DNA from: JALZAH01 sp051000755
Lineage (GTDB): Bacteria > Actinomycetota > Acidimicrobiia > Acidimicrobiales > Palsa-688
Assembly: GCA_051000755.1 (NCBI GenBank)
Contig: JBPCNZ010000057.1
Location: forward strand, 1 to 27,441
DNA length: 27,441 nucleotides
Reading direction: 5' to 3'
The number at the start of each line of letters is the position of its first letter. Within the stretch, counting starts at the first letter, position 1. A program made the position numbers and the translations under genes. The notes under the pieces are model-generated. The model searched no databases, was not told the origin of the DNA, and was given only the letters and a program-made list of their open reading frames with translations. Of this stretch, positions 1 through 7,011 are shown in pieces.

Positions 1-236
1 GCGTCGCCCAGCCCGTCGATACCCTCGGCCAAGAACCGCTGGCGCCACATGGCCACATGCGACTCGTGCATCCCCACCGTCGTGGAGATCTGTCGAGAGG
101 ACATCCCGTCGGCGGCCCAAAAGATGATCCGGGCTCTCGTCACGTCGCGCTGCGGCGTGGTCATCGCCCGCACCCGTCGCTCCAACTCGGCCCGGATCGT
201 CTCGTCCAACACGATCGGCGCAGCCCTATACGGCAT
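1..236 (-). CDS. IS630-family transposase, N-terminal part (cut by window edge)
   Basis: The minus strand reads from ATG at 236 off the left end, giving 78 codons. The translation has the N-terminal helix-turn-helix of IS630/Tc1-type transposases: an Arg/Ala-rich helix (DVTRARIIFWAADG), a second helix (SSRQISTTVGMHESHVAMWRQRF) and the typical lead into the catalytic domain (GIDGLGD). In the family this domain binds the terminal inverted repeats, and a DDE/DDD domain downstream carries out transposition into TA. That catalytic part lies outside the window, so it cannot be said whether the element is intact. The 70 bases between this start and the neighbouring ligase stop should hold the element's end, but no inverted repeat can be identified without the other end. 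The fold is recognised with good confidence, the element itself less so. Confidence 0.72.
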   Translation of the reverse strand, partial: MPYRAAPIVLDETIRAELERRVRAMTTPQRDVTRARIIFWAADGMSSRQISTTVGMHESHVAMWRQRFLAEGIDGLGD

Positions 237-306
237 GGTCGGCTCCCTCCCGTGACGTCAAACAACAGGAGTGAAACTACACGCGTGTGTTCAGCGACCT
301 GGTGCA

Positions 307-1884
307 CTAGCCTATGCGCCGGTCGTGTTCGGCCCAGGCCTCTTCCCGGAGGGCGAACTTCTGCACCTTCCCGGTCGAGGTCTTCGGTAGCGGACCGAAG
401 GTGACGTGCTTGGGGGCCTTGAATCGGGCCAGCCTGTCGCGCACGAACTCGATGAGGTCCTCCGGTGTCGCCGAGGCTCCGTCCTTGAGCGTCACGTAGG
501 CGCCGGGTACCTCGCCCCACTTTTCGTCGGGCACGGCGATCACCGCGCACTCGAGGACGGCCGGGTGGGCGCTGATGGCGGCTTCCACCTCGACCGAGGA
601 GATGTTCTCGCCGCCGGAGATGATGACGTCCTTGCTGCGGTCGCGCAGCTCGATGTAGCCGTCGGGGTGCATGACCCCGACGTCACCGGTGCGGAACCAC
701 CCGTCGGGGATGGACGCCGCGGTGGCGTCGTCGTCGTCGAGGTAGCCGAGCATGACGTCGTTGCCCCGTACCGCGATCTCACCGGTGGTCTCGCCGTCCG
801 ACGCCACATCGCCGCCGTCGCCGTCGACCACTCGGACCGGGTTGGCGATCACGTTGGCGACACCTTGGCGGGCCCGCAGGTGGGCCTTGGCGTCACCGTC
901 GAGGTCGTCCCAGTCGGGCTGCCACTCGCAGAGCACGACCGGGCCGTAGGTCTCGGTCAGACCGTAGAGGTGGGTGACCTCGCCGCCGAGCTCCTCCATG
1001 CGGCTCAGGATGGCGGGGGTGGGAGGGGCCCCACCGGTGAGGATGCGGAGCCGGCGCCCCTCCGCCAGCGGTCGGGCCTCGGGGGCGTAGCCGATCATGG
1101 TCAGCACCGTCGGCGCCCCGCACAGCGCCGTGACCCCCTCGGAGTCGATCTGTCGCCAGATCTCGGCCGGCTCGACCCGGCGGACACAGACATGGGTGGC
1201 CGCGGCCGCCGTCACCGCCCAGGTGAAGCACCAGCCGTTGCAGTGAAACATGGGGAGGGTCCACAGGTAGACATCGCGCCAGGTCAGCCCGGCATGGACG
1301 ACCATGGCCAGAGCCTGGAGATAGGCCCCCCGGTGGTGGTACATGACGCCTTTGGGCGTGCCGGTCGTGCCGCTCGTGTAGTTGATCGACAGCAGGCCCC
1401 GCTCGTCAGGGACCGGTCGGATGAGCGAGTGGCCCGAGTCGATCAGCTCCTCGTAGCCATCGTCGTCGCCTCCGACCCGGACCATCTCCACCCCCTCGAC
1501 CTCGGCCGCGGCCGCGTGAGCGGCGTCGGCCAGGTCGTCGTCGTAGAGGAGGAGAGCGGCCTGGCTGTGGCGCAGGATCCATGCCAACTCGCCCGACGAC
1601 AGTCGGGTGTTCAAGGCGACGAGCGGAGAGCCCGACCAGGGCACGGCATAGTGCGCCTCCAGGAGCACATGGGAGTTGGGGGCCAGCACCGCAACCGGGC
1701 GACCGTCGACGCGCCCGGCCAGGGCCCCGGCCAGCCGGCGGCAGCGATCATCGAGCTCCCGGTACGTCCACCGTTGCTCTCCGTCGACCACGGCCAGCCG
1801 ATCGGGATGGACCAACGCCGATCGCGTCAGGAACGCGGTGGGCGTCAACGGCTCGAAGGACCAGGGACGCTCTACGTCTGCCAT
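307..1884 (-). CDS. Acyl-CoA synthetase (AMP-forming), DmdB/medium-chain-like
   Basis: This 525-residue enzyme of the ANL adenylating superfamily activates a carboxylic acid with ATP to an acyl-adenylate and then to the CoA thioester, in the cytosol. The P-loop YTSGTTGTPKG is at 169-179, followed by LYGLTETYGP, the hinge region GWFRTGDVGVMHPDGYIELRDR and the C-terminal catalytic lysine in TSTGKVQKF (about K506), so all core motifs are intact and length is normal. The N-terminal stretch (PDRLAVVDGEQRWTYREL, APNSHVLLEAHYAVPWSGSPLVALNTRL) resembles the group containing 3-methylmercaptopropionate-CoA ligase (DmdB) and plant AAE-type ligases. The true substrate cannot be read from sequence. It lies 22 bases downstream of the EthA-type monooxygenase on the same strand but also has its own likely leaderless promoter. 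Its stop codon lies next to the IS630 end without truncating the protein. Confidence 0.92.
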   Translation of the reverse strand: MADVERPWSFEPLTPTAFLTRSALVHPDRLAVVDGEQRWTYRELDDRCRRLAGALAGRVDGRPVAVLAPNSHVLLEAHYAVPWSGSPLVALNTRLSSGELAWILRHSQAALLLYDDDLADAAHAAAAEVEGVEMVRVGGDDDGYEELIDSGHSLIRPVPDERGLLSINYTSGTTGTPKGVMYHHRGAYLQALAMVVHAGLTWRDVYLWTLPMFHCNGWCFTWAVTAAAATHVCVRRVEPAEIWRQIDSEGVTALCGAPTVLTMIGYAPEARPLAEGRRLRILTGGAPPTPAILSRMEELGGEVTHLYGLTETYGPVVLCEWQPDWDDLDGDAKAHLRARQGVANVIANPVRVVDGDGGDVASDGETTGEIAVRGNDVMLGYLDDDDATAASIPDGWFRTGDVGVMHPDGYIELRDRSKDVIISGGENISSVEVEAAISAHPAVLECAVIAVPDEKWGEVPGAYVTLKDGASATPEDLIEFVRDRLARFKAPKHVTFGPLPKTSTGKVQKFALREEAWAEHDRRIG

Positions 1885-1890
1885 GGCTCC

Positions 1891-1896
1891 ATGGTA
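1891..1896 (-). promoter_or_regulatory. -10 box for the acyl-CoA ligase, leaderless type
   Basis: On the minus strand TACCAT is followed by exactly six bases (ggagcc) and then the ATG at 1884. This spacing would place transcription initiation at the start codon. No convincing -35 is seen. The box lies in the 22-base gap behind the monooxygenase stop, so the ligase can probably be transcribed separately from the genes upstream. Confidence 0.5.
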
Positions 1897-1906
1897 GGTA
1901 CGGTCG

Positions 1907-3385
1907 TCAGATCGTGGAGGCGGCGGTCTCGCGGACGGGGCTGCTGAGCGCGAGGGCGGTGTCGTCGATGCCGTTCATCTTCAGGGCCCGGTAGTCACGG
2001 AGATAGCTCTGATGGACCTGCCAGGGGGCTTTGGAGCCCTGCTTTGGGAAACGATCGGCGGCGCGCAGCACGTAGCCCGAGGTGAGGCCGAGGAGGGGCT
2101 GGGCGGAGACCGAGGTGTCGTGGTTGACCGGCGTGGCCTGCGTCCTGCCCGCCCCCCGCATGTGGTTGAGCAGGCGGCACACGTAGTCGCAGGTGAGGTC
2201 GCACTTGAGGGTCCACGAAGCGTTGGTGTAGCCGATGGCAATGGCCAGGTTGGGCACGCCCTCGAGCATCATGCCCTTGTAGGTCAGCTTGGTGGTCGGG
2301 TCGACCGCTTCGCCGTCGACGGTCAGGGCCATGCCCCCGAGGAAGAGAAGCTCGAGACCGGTGGCCGACACGACGATGTCGGCCTCGAGCTCGCGCCCGG
2401 AGCTCAGCAGGAGGCCCTTGTCGGTGAAGGTGTCGATGTGATCGGTGACCATCGACACGGTGCCGGCCCTGATCGCCTTGAACAGATCACCGTTGGGGAC
2501 GACACAGAGCCGCTGGTCCCACGGGTCGTAGCGGGGTGTGAAGTGGGTGTCGATGTCGTAACCGGGAGGCAGCAGGTGCTCGAGATGCTTGCGCAGCAGC
2601 CATTTCACCAGCGCCGGGCGACGTTTGCTGACCACGTACGACGCCTGGGTGGTGAGGGCCTTGAACCACCGGACGGCCGGACCTGCCCACCGTCCCGGCA
2701 GCACGTTGCGGATCAGGTCGGCGACGGGGTCCTTGGCCGGCAGCGAGGCGATGTAGCTCGGCGAGCGCTGGAGGACGGTCACGTGGGCGGCCGTCCTGGC
2801 CATCGAGGGGGCCAAGGTCACGGCCGTGGCGCCGCTGCCGATCACCACGACCTTCTTGCCTTCGAAGTCGAGGTCGTCGGGCCAGAGCTGGGGGTGCACG
2901 ATGGTGCCGGCGAAGCGGTCCATGCCGGCGAAGTCGGGGAGGTAGCCGTGGTCGTAGCGGTAGTAGCCGCTGCATGAGAACACGAAGCCGCACGTGAGCT
3001 CGACGGTTCCGCCGGTGTCGGTCCGCTCCGCGGTGACGTGCCAGGCCGACTGGGCGCTGGACCACTCGGCGCTCACGATGCGGTGGTTGAAGCGGATGTG
3101 CTTGTCGATGCCGGCGTCGGTGGCGGTGTCGTTGATGTACTGCAGGATCGAGTCGCCGTCGGCGATCGACTTCTCGCCGTCCCATGGGCGGAACGAGTAG
3201 CCCAGGGTGAACATGTCCGAGTCGCTACGGATGCCCGGGTAACGGAACAGGTCCCACGTGCCGCCGATGGCCTGGCGGGCCTCGAAGATGGCGTAGGAGG
3301 CCCAGGGGCACTCGGTCTGGAGATAGTGGGCCGCTCCGATGCCGGAGAGACCGGCACCGACGACCAGGACATCGAGATGCTCCAC
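1907..3385 (-). CDS. ethA: EthA-type flavin-containing Baeyer-Villiger monooxygenase
   Basis: This FAD- and NADPH-dependent monooxygenase inserts oxygen next to a ketone carbonyl to give an ester or lactone; EthA relatives also S-oxidise thioamides. From the GTG at 3385 it has 492 residues, close to mycobacterial EthA (489). FAD-binding GAGLSG is at 10-15, IGGTWDLFRYPGIRSDSD at about 40-57, and the type I BVMO fingerprint FxGxxxHxxxWP at 158-169 (FAGTIVHPQLWP). The NADPH Rossmann motif GSGATA is at 183-188. The C-terminus (TSGYVLR, FPKQGSKAPW, SYLRDYRALK) also follows EthA. GTG 3385 is preferred over the upstream start at 3466 because homology begins there, an AGGGG lies upstream, and it falls 14 bases after the preceding stop. 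It probably forms an operon with the diiron protein, under the TetR regulator encoded divergently. Substrate is unknown; ethionamide activation cannot be assumed. Confidence 0.9.
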   Translation of the reverse strand: MEHLDVLVVGAGLSGIGAAHYLQTECPWASYAIFEARQAIGGTWDLFRYPGIRSDSDMFTLGYSFRPWDGEKSIADGDSILQYINDTATDAGIDKHIRFNHRIVSAEWSSAQSAWHVTAERTDTGGTVELTCGFVFSCSGYYRYDHGYLPDFAGMDRFAGTIVHPQLWPDDLDFEGKKVVVIGSGATAVTLAPSMARTAAHVTVLQRSPSYIASLPAKDPVADLIRNVLPGRWAGPAVRWFKALTTQASYVVSKRRPALVKWLLRKHLEHLLPPGYDIDTHFTPRYDPWDQRLCVVPNGDLFKAIRAGTVSMVTDHIDTFTDKGLLLSSGRELEADIVVSATGLELLFLGGMALTVDGEAVDPTTKLTYKGMMLEGVPNLAIAIGYTNASWTLKCDLTCDYVCRLLNHMRGAGRTQATPVNHDTSVSAQPLLGLTSGYVLRAADRFPKQGSKAPWQVHQSYLRDYRALKMNGIDDTALALSSPVRETAASTI

Positions 3386-3399
3386 GGTGTCTGGTCCCC

Positions 3400-4269
3400 T
3401 CACGCTGCGGCCGTGGTCAGCTTGTGGTTGAGGGTCCCCTGCTCGCCGAACAGGGCGTCGCGCCACTGCATCACGAGCTCGGAGGTGTCGCGGTCATCGG
3501 GATGGAACCCGGGGCGGTTGTAGTCGCGCAGCTGGCGCCACAGGCCGTGGCTGATGAGGGGGGAGCGCCTGAAGGTGTGCCAGCTCCGGCGCAGGTTGCC
3601 ACGGCGGTAGGTGGCCCGGTCGCCGAGCAGGGACATGCTGACGTGGAGGGTCATCCACGCGATGAACCCGAAGCGGAGGATGTTCATCGTCATCACCCGC
3701 ATCCGCTCGCTGCCGCCGACGGCCTGATAGACGTCGAAGGCGACCGCCTTGTGCTCGGACTCCTCCAGGGCATGCCATACGAAGAGCTCCCGGACGGCGT
3801 CGTGGCCGAAAAGGGCCCGGGCCTCGTCACTGCTCAGCACCAGCTCGGCCAGGGTGGCGGTGAAGTGCTCGAGGGCGGCCGTCACCGCCAGGTTGGACTT
3901 GGCCGACAGCTGGCGCTCTCGGAACTCGAGCAGGCCCTTGGTCAGCCGCTCTATCCGCTTGGTGGGATAGCCGAGCTCGGCGAGGCGGTCGTTGAAGACG
4001 CGATGCTCGCGACCGTGCATCGATTCCTGGCCGATGAAGCCGGCTACCTGGCGCTTCAGCTCGGGTTCGGTGATCTGGTCACGGAAGTGTCGCACGGAGC
4101 GCACGAAGAAGTCCTCCCCGTCGGGGAAGACGGCCGACAGGGCCGCCGCCAGGTGGCTGAGGATCAGGTCGCCATCTTCGGCGAAGTGCCTGGGCACGTC
4201 TTGCAGCGACTCGTCGAAGGACATGCGCCGAGTCGGAACCTTGCGATCGGAGGTGTGGGCCTGCGTCAT
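3400..4269 (-). CDS. PF10118-family 'metal-dependent hydrolase' with ferritin-like diiron ligands
   Basis: This 289-residue helical protein belongs to the PF10118 family, usually named predicted metal-dependent hydrolase; no reaction is firmly established. The visible acidic/histidine pattern is E52 (FPDGEDFF), E82-x-x-H85 (GQESMHGREH), E134 (ALEHFTA) and E170-x-x-H173 (LEESEHKAVAFD). That is the E...ExxH...E...ExxH layout of ferritin-like diiron carboxylate proteins, so an oxygen-activating role is at least as plausible as hydrolysis (inference). A hydrophobic stretch near 200-217 (GFIAWMTLHVSMSLL) may be membrane-associated. It is the first gene of the minus-strand unit, with the BVMO start 14 bases after its stop. 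Its ATG lies six bases behind a good -10 box, and the inverted repeat overlaps its -35. Family assignment is strong; function is open. Confidence 0.85.
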   Translation of the reverse strand: MTQAHTSDRKVPTRRMSFDESLQDVPRHFAEDGDLILSHLAAALSAVFPDGEDFFVRSVRHFRDQITEPELKRQVAGFIGQESMHGREHRVFNDRLAELGYPTKRIERLTKGLLEFRERQLSAKSNLAVTAALEHFTATLAELVLSSDEARALFGHDAVRELFVWHALEESEHKAVAFDVYQAVGGSERMRVMTMNILRFGFIAWMTLHVSMSLLGDRATYRRGNLRRSWHTFRRSPLISHGLWRQLRDYNRPGFHPDDRDTSELVMQWRDALFGEQGTLNHKLTTAAA

Positions 4270-4275
4270 CGCCCC

Positions 4276-4304
4276 AGAGTAGATGATCTGAGTAGTTAAC
4301 TCAA
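4276..4304 (-). promoter_or_regulatory. Promoter of the diiron-protein/EthA operon (leaderless)
   Basis: The minus strand carries TTGAGT (4304-4299), a 17-base spacer, TACTCT (4281-4276), six bases (ggggcg) and the ATG at 4269. The -35 matches TTGACA at four positions and the spacing is ideal. It is the best-formed promoter in the window and predicts transcription starting at or next to the start codon. Its -35 overlaps the inverted repeat at 4289-4303, so a bound TetR protein would block it. Confidence 0.65.
4289..4303. promoter_or_regulatory. Inverted repeat, candidate TetR operator
   Basis: TGAGT-N5-ACTCA is a 15-base inverted repeat with a GTTAAC hexamer inside, in the 65-base gap between the TetR gene and the divergent oxygenase operon. 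It overlaps the -35 elements of both predicted promoters. Position and symmetry fit a TetR-family operator controlling its own gene and the divergent operon. The arms are short, so the bound site may extend further. Confidence 0.5.
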
Positions 4305-4324
4305 GTTCTCATTTTTGCTAGTCT
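4297..4324 (+). promoter_or_regulatory. Promoter of the TetR-MOSC-MDR operon
   Basis: TTAACT (4297-4302) and TAGTCT (4319-4324) are separated by 16 bases, and the ATG at 4335 follows ten bases after the -10. The -35 lies within the inverted repeat, back-to-back with the -35 of the opposite promoter. The leader would be only a few bases long. Confidence 0.42.
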
Positions 4325-4334
4325 GGGCGGCGCC

Positions 4335-4970
4335 ATGAGAGTCGGCTCGGACACGACGGTTCAGACCAAGGGGGCGCAGACGCGCCGCGCCATCCTCGAT
4401 GCCGCCATCGTCCGCTACGGGCGCGACGGGTACCGCTCCACGTCGGTGGCGGACATCGCACGCGACGCCTCGGTGGGCGGCACCGTCGCCTACGCCTACT
4501 TTCCGAGCAAAGAGGCCCTGTTCCTCGCCGCGGTGGACGAGGACGCCGCCGGGGTCATCCACGAGGGGCTGTCCTCAGCCGTCACCGCGGTCAACATCGG
4601 GGACTGGCGCCAGACACTGCTGGTGACCCTGATCGGAGCCCTCGAACGCCACCCGTTGGCCCGCCGGCTGCTCGCCGGCCTCGAACCCGAGGTCACGGAT
4701 CGGGTGCTCGAGATCCCGGCCCTCGACGAGCTCCGGAGGACCTGCGCCGAACGACTCCGTCGCGAGCAGGTCAACGGGTCCGTCCGGGCCGACATCGACC
4801 CGGTGACGATCGCAAACGGCATCGTGGCCATCATGCTCTCCCTGCTCATGTCGGTCGTCCAGTTGGGGGGCGCGGCGGCCGCCTCCTACGGCAATGACGT
4901 GGCGGCCGTGTTGCAGGCGGCCATTGAACAGACGCCCCCCATCAGGGGTAAGGAGGGGCATCGACCGTGA
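4335..4970 (+). CDS. TetR/AcrR-family transcriptional regulator
   Basis: This 211-residue dimeric DNA-binding repressor has an N-terminal TetR helix-turn-helix at about residues 15-62: TRRAILDAAIVRYGRDGYRSTSVADIA, then VGGTVAYAYFPSKEALFLAAV with the usual YxYFxSKEALF recognition-helix end. The helical remainder is the variable ligand-binding and dimerisation domain, and its ligand cannot be told from sequence. It is divergent from the diiron/EthA-type operon with a short inverted repeat between them, the arrangement of ethR and ethA in mycobacteria, so it most likely represses that operon and itself (inference). Its last bases overlap the start of the MOSC gene (GTGA), which indicates co-translation. 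The first ATG after the -10 was taken as start. Confidence 0.88.
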   Translation: MRVGSDTTVQTKGAQTRRAILDAAIVRYGRDGYRSTSVADIARDASVGGTVAYAYFPSKEALFLAAVDEDAAGVIHEGLSSAVTAVNIGDWRQTLLVTLIGALERHPLARRLLAGLEPEVTDRVLEIPALDELRRTCAERLRREQVNGSVRADIDPVTIANGIVAIMLSLLMSVVQLGGAAAASYGNDVAAVLQAAIEQTPPIRGKEGHRP

Positions 4971-5830
4971 TCGTCACCGAGCTGCGACGCTTTCCCATCA
5001 AGTCCATGCTGGGGGAGGTCCTGGCCCACGTTGCGGTGGGGCCCACCGGCCTGGTGGGTGACCGGGCTCACGCCCTTGTCGATCAGGAGACCGGCAAGGT
5101 GGTCAGCGCCAAGGATCCGAGGCGGTGGGGCGAGCTGCTCGCCCACCGGGCGTCCTACATCGACAATCCCGGCGCGGGCCGGCCGATCCTGATCGAGACC
5201 GACGGTGGAGGGCAGCTGCGAAGCGACGCCGAAGCCATCGACGAGCGCCTCTCCGAGGCGGTGGGCCGGCCCGTGCGCCTGGCCCGGGTGCCTCTCCCCG
5301 GGGACAGCTACGACGACGTGTGGCCCGACGTCGAAGGCATCGCCCCCGCGGCGTTCCTCGACGCCACCGAGATCGGGCGCACCGAGACGGGCGAGCGGAT
5401 CAGCGGCCTCCCGGTCGGCATGCTGGCGCCTGGGACCTACCAGGACGTCTCGCCGGTCACCGTGCTCACCACGGCATCGATCCGCGCCGCTGCCGCCCTT
5501 CACCCCGACGGCGACTGGGACCCGCGCCGTTTCCGGGCCAACGTGCTGATCGATCTCGACGACGACGGGTTCGTCGAGAACACGTGGGTGGGCGCCAACC
5601 TGGTCATCGGCGATGTCGCCCTCAACATCATGGCGCCGACGCCCCGGTGCGTGATGACGACCCTGGCCCAGGAGGACCTGCCCCGCGACCGCGCCGTCCT
5701 GCGGACCGTGGCCGCCCACAACCGGGCCGAGGTGGCCGACATGGGTGCCTTCGCCTGTCTAGGGGCATACGCCTCGGTGGTCGACGTCGGAGAGCTCGCC
5801 GTCGGTGACCGGGTCATACTGCAGCGATGA
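4967..5830 (+). CDS. MOSC-domain protein with N-terminal beta-barrel
   Basis: This 287-residue protein has an N-terminal MOSC_N-type beta-barrel (about 1-115: ELRRFPIKSMLGE, GLVGDRAHALVD) followed by a MOSC domain (about 135-285). RRFRANVLIDL near 187-197 and PTPRCVMTT with Cys228 are the expected conserved elements; the cysteine corresponds to the sulfur- or molybdenum-handling cysteine of MOSC proteins. Family members include the C-terminal domain of Moco sulfurase and the mARC/YcbX N-hydroxylated-compound reductases. Stand-alone forms like this are poorly characterised. The GTG start overlaps the TetR stop by four bases and its own stop overlaps the next ATG, so the three genes are one operon. 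A role in redox handling of compounds metabolised by the neighbouring monooxygenase is a guess from position only. Confidence 0.85.
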   Translation: MIVTELRRFPIKSMLGEVLAHVAVGPTGLVGDRAHALVDQETGKVVSAKDPRRWGELLAHRASYIDNPGAGRPILIETDGGGQLRSDAEAIDERLSEAVGRPVRLARVPLPGDSYDDVWPDVEGIAPAAFLDATEIGRTETGERISGLPVGMLAPGTYQDVSPVTVLTTASIRAAAALHPDGDWDPRRFRANVLIDLDDDGFVENTWVGANLVIGDVALNIMAPTPRCVMTTLAQEDLPRDRAVLRTVAAHNRAEVADMGAFACLGAYASVVDVGELAVGDRVILQR

Positions 5831-6837
5831 CCACTGCCTCCCGAGAGATCCATCTTGTCGACCGTCCCCACGGTGAGCCGGTCGAGTCCGACTTTCGCCT
5901 CGTCGAAGCCGACCTCGACGATCCCGGGCCCGGCCAGGTGCTGGTGCGCAACCTGGTCATGTCCGTCGATCCCTACATGCGGGGCCGGATGAACGACGCC
6001 CCCTCCTATGCCCCGCCGTGGCAGATCGGCCGGGCCGCCGAGGGAGGAGCGGTTGGCGAGGTGGTGGCGTCACAGGTCGACGAGCTGCCCCCCGGCTCCC
6101 TCGTGCTGCACGCTCTCGGTTGGCGGGACTACGCCCTCGTGGCCGGGACGCGGGTCCGGCGGATCGAGGCGGTCGAAGGGATCAGCCCGTCGAGGTACCT
6201 GGGTGTGCTGGGGATGCCCGGGCTCACCGCCTACGCCGGTTTGTTCTCCATCGCCGCCTTCGTCGAGGGCGACTCCGTGTTCGTGTCCGGTGCGGCGGGG
6301 GCGGTGGGCAGCCTGGTCGGTCAGTTCGCGCGCCTGCGGGGTGCCCGGCGCGTCATCGGCAGTGCCGGTTCGCCAGAGAAGGTGCGCTACCTGATCGACG
6401 AGCTCGGCTTCGACGCTGCCTTCGACTATCACGACGGCACCCTACGAGCCCTGTTGGGTGACGCCGCCCCCGAAGGCATCAACGTCTACTTCGACAACGT
6501 CGGCGGCGAGCACCTCGAAGCCGCCATCGACTCGCTCGTCACCCACGGCCGGGTGGCGATGTGCGGCTCCATCTCGGTGTACAACGCAACCGAGCGACCA
6601 GCCGGACCCGGCAACCTGTCCCAGGTCACCGGCAAGCGCCTGACGCTGCGCGGGTTCATCGTCGGTGATCACGGCGACCTCGAGCCCGAGTTCGCCCGGA
6701 CCGTGGGCGGATGGCTCCAGGGCGATCAGATCCAGGCCGTCGAGACCGTGGTCAACGGCCTCGACCAGGCGGTGCCTGCGTTCATCGGCCTGCTGCGGGG
6801 CGCCAACACCGGCAAGATGATCGTCCGGCTGGACTAG
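5827..6837 (+). CDS. NADPH-dependent MDR oxidoreductase (CurA/PTGR type)
   Basis: This 336-residue zinc-independent medium-chain dehydrogenase/reductase resembles curcumin reductase CurA and prostaglandin/leukotriene reductases, which reduce the C=C bond of alpha,beta-unsaturated ketones or aldehydes with NADPH. The N-terminal GroES-like part has VMSVDPYMRGRMND (about 40-53). The nucleotide-binding domain has SGAAGAVGSLVGQFARLRG near 155-173, then FDYHDG, NVYFDNVGGEHLEAA and ATERPAGPGN, all typical of this subfamily. The catalytic zinc ligands of alcohol dehydrogenases are absent, as expected. The ATG overlaps the MOSC stop (ATGA) and it closes the TetR operon. With a ketone-oxidising enzyme across the divergent promoter, an enone substrate is reasonable but unproven. 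Confidence 0.9.
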   Translation: MTTASREIHLVDRPHGEPVESDFRLVEADLDDPGPGQVLVRNLVMSVDPYMRGRMNDAPSYAPPWQIGRAAEGGAVGEVVASQVDELPPGSLVLHALGWRDYALVAGTRVRRIEAVEGISPSRYLGVLGMPGLTAYAGLFSIAAFVEGDSVFVSGAAGAVGSLVGQFARLRGARRVIGSAGSPEKVRYLIDELGFDAAFDYHDGTLRALLGDAAPEGINVYFDNVGGEHLEAAIDSLVTHGRVAMCGSISVYNATERPAGPGNLSQVTGKRLTLRGFIVGDHGDLEPEFARTVGGWLQGDQIQAVETVVNGLDQAVPAFIGLLRGANTGKMIVRLD

Positions 6838-6950
6838 CCGCTGCCATGGAGTTGACGCCGTCCACGCCCTTCGGATCGATGATGGCGTCGGTCACCTGGT
6901 TCTGGCTGCTCACCAACGAGATGCGCGGATCCGCCTTTCCCGGCGTGGAT

Positions 6951-6966
6951 GCCGGCGGCCGCCGGC
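6951..6966. terminator. Perfect 16-bp GC palindrome between convergent genes
   Basis: GCCGGCGGCCGCCGGC is a perfect palindrome that can fold into a six-base-pair hairpin with a GGCC loop. It lies in the 174-base gap between the converging MDR reductase and acyl-CoA ligase genes, where a bidirectional terminator is expected. No T-tract follows on either strand, so it would be of the U-less type found in GC-rich actinomycetes. The rest of the gap holds no convincing gene. Confidence 0.35.
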
Positions 6967-7011
6967 GCCGTATCGCCTCGCCCGGACCGTGCGCGGCTCC
7001 TAGCCCGATCG

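Noticed and set aside
237..306. Terminal inverted repeat of the IS630 element
   Set aside because: With only one end in the window no repeat pair can be matched, and several TA dinucleotides are possible target sites.
3386..3466. Upstream ATG start for the EthA-type monooxygenase
   Set aside because: The extra 27 residues overlap the preceding gene, have no homology-like sequence and would exceed EthA length. GTG 3385 has an AGGGG upstream.
6846..7004. Short plus-strand frame (MELTPSTPFG...) and a minus-strand protein-like stretch in the convergent gap
   Set aside because: Neither resembles a family I know. The plus-strand frame has no ribosome-binding site and the minus-strand one has no start. 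Mentioned only as a possible remnant.
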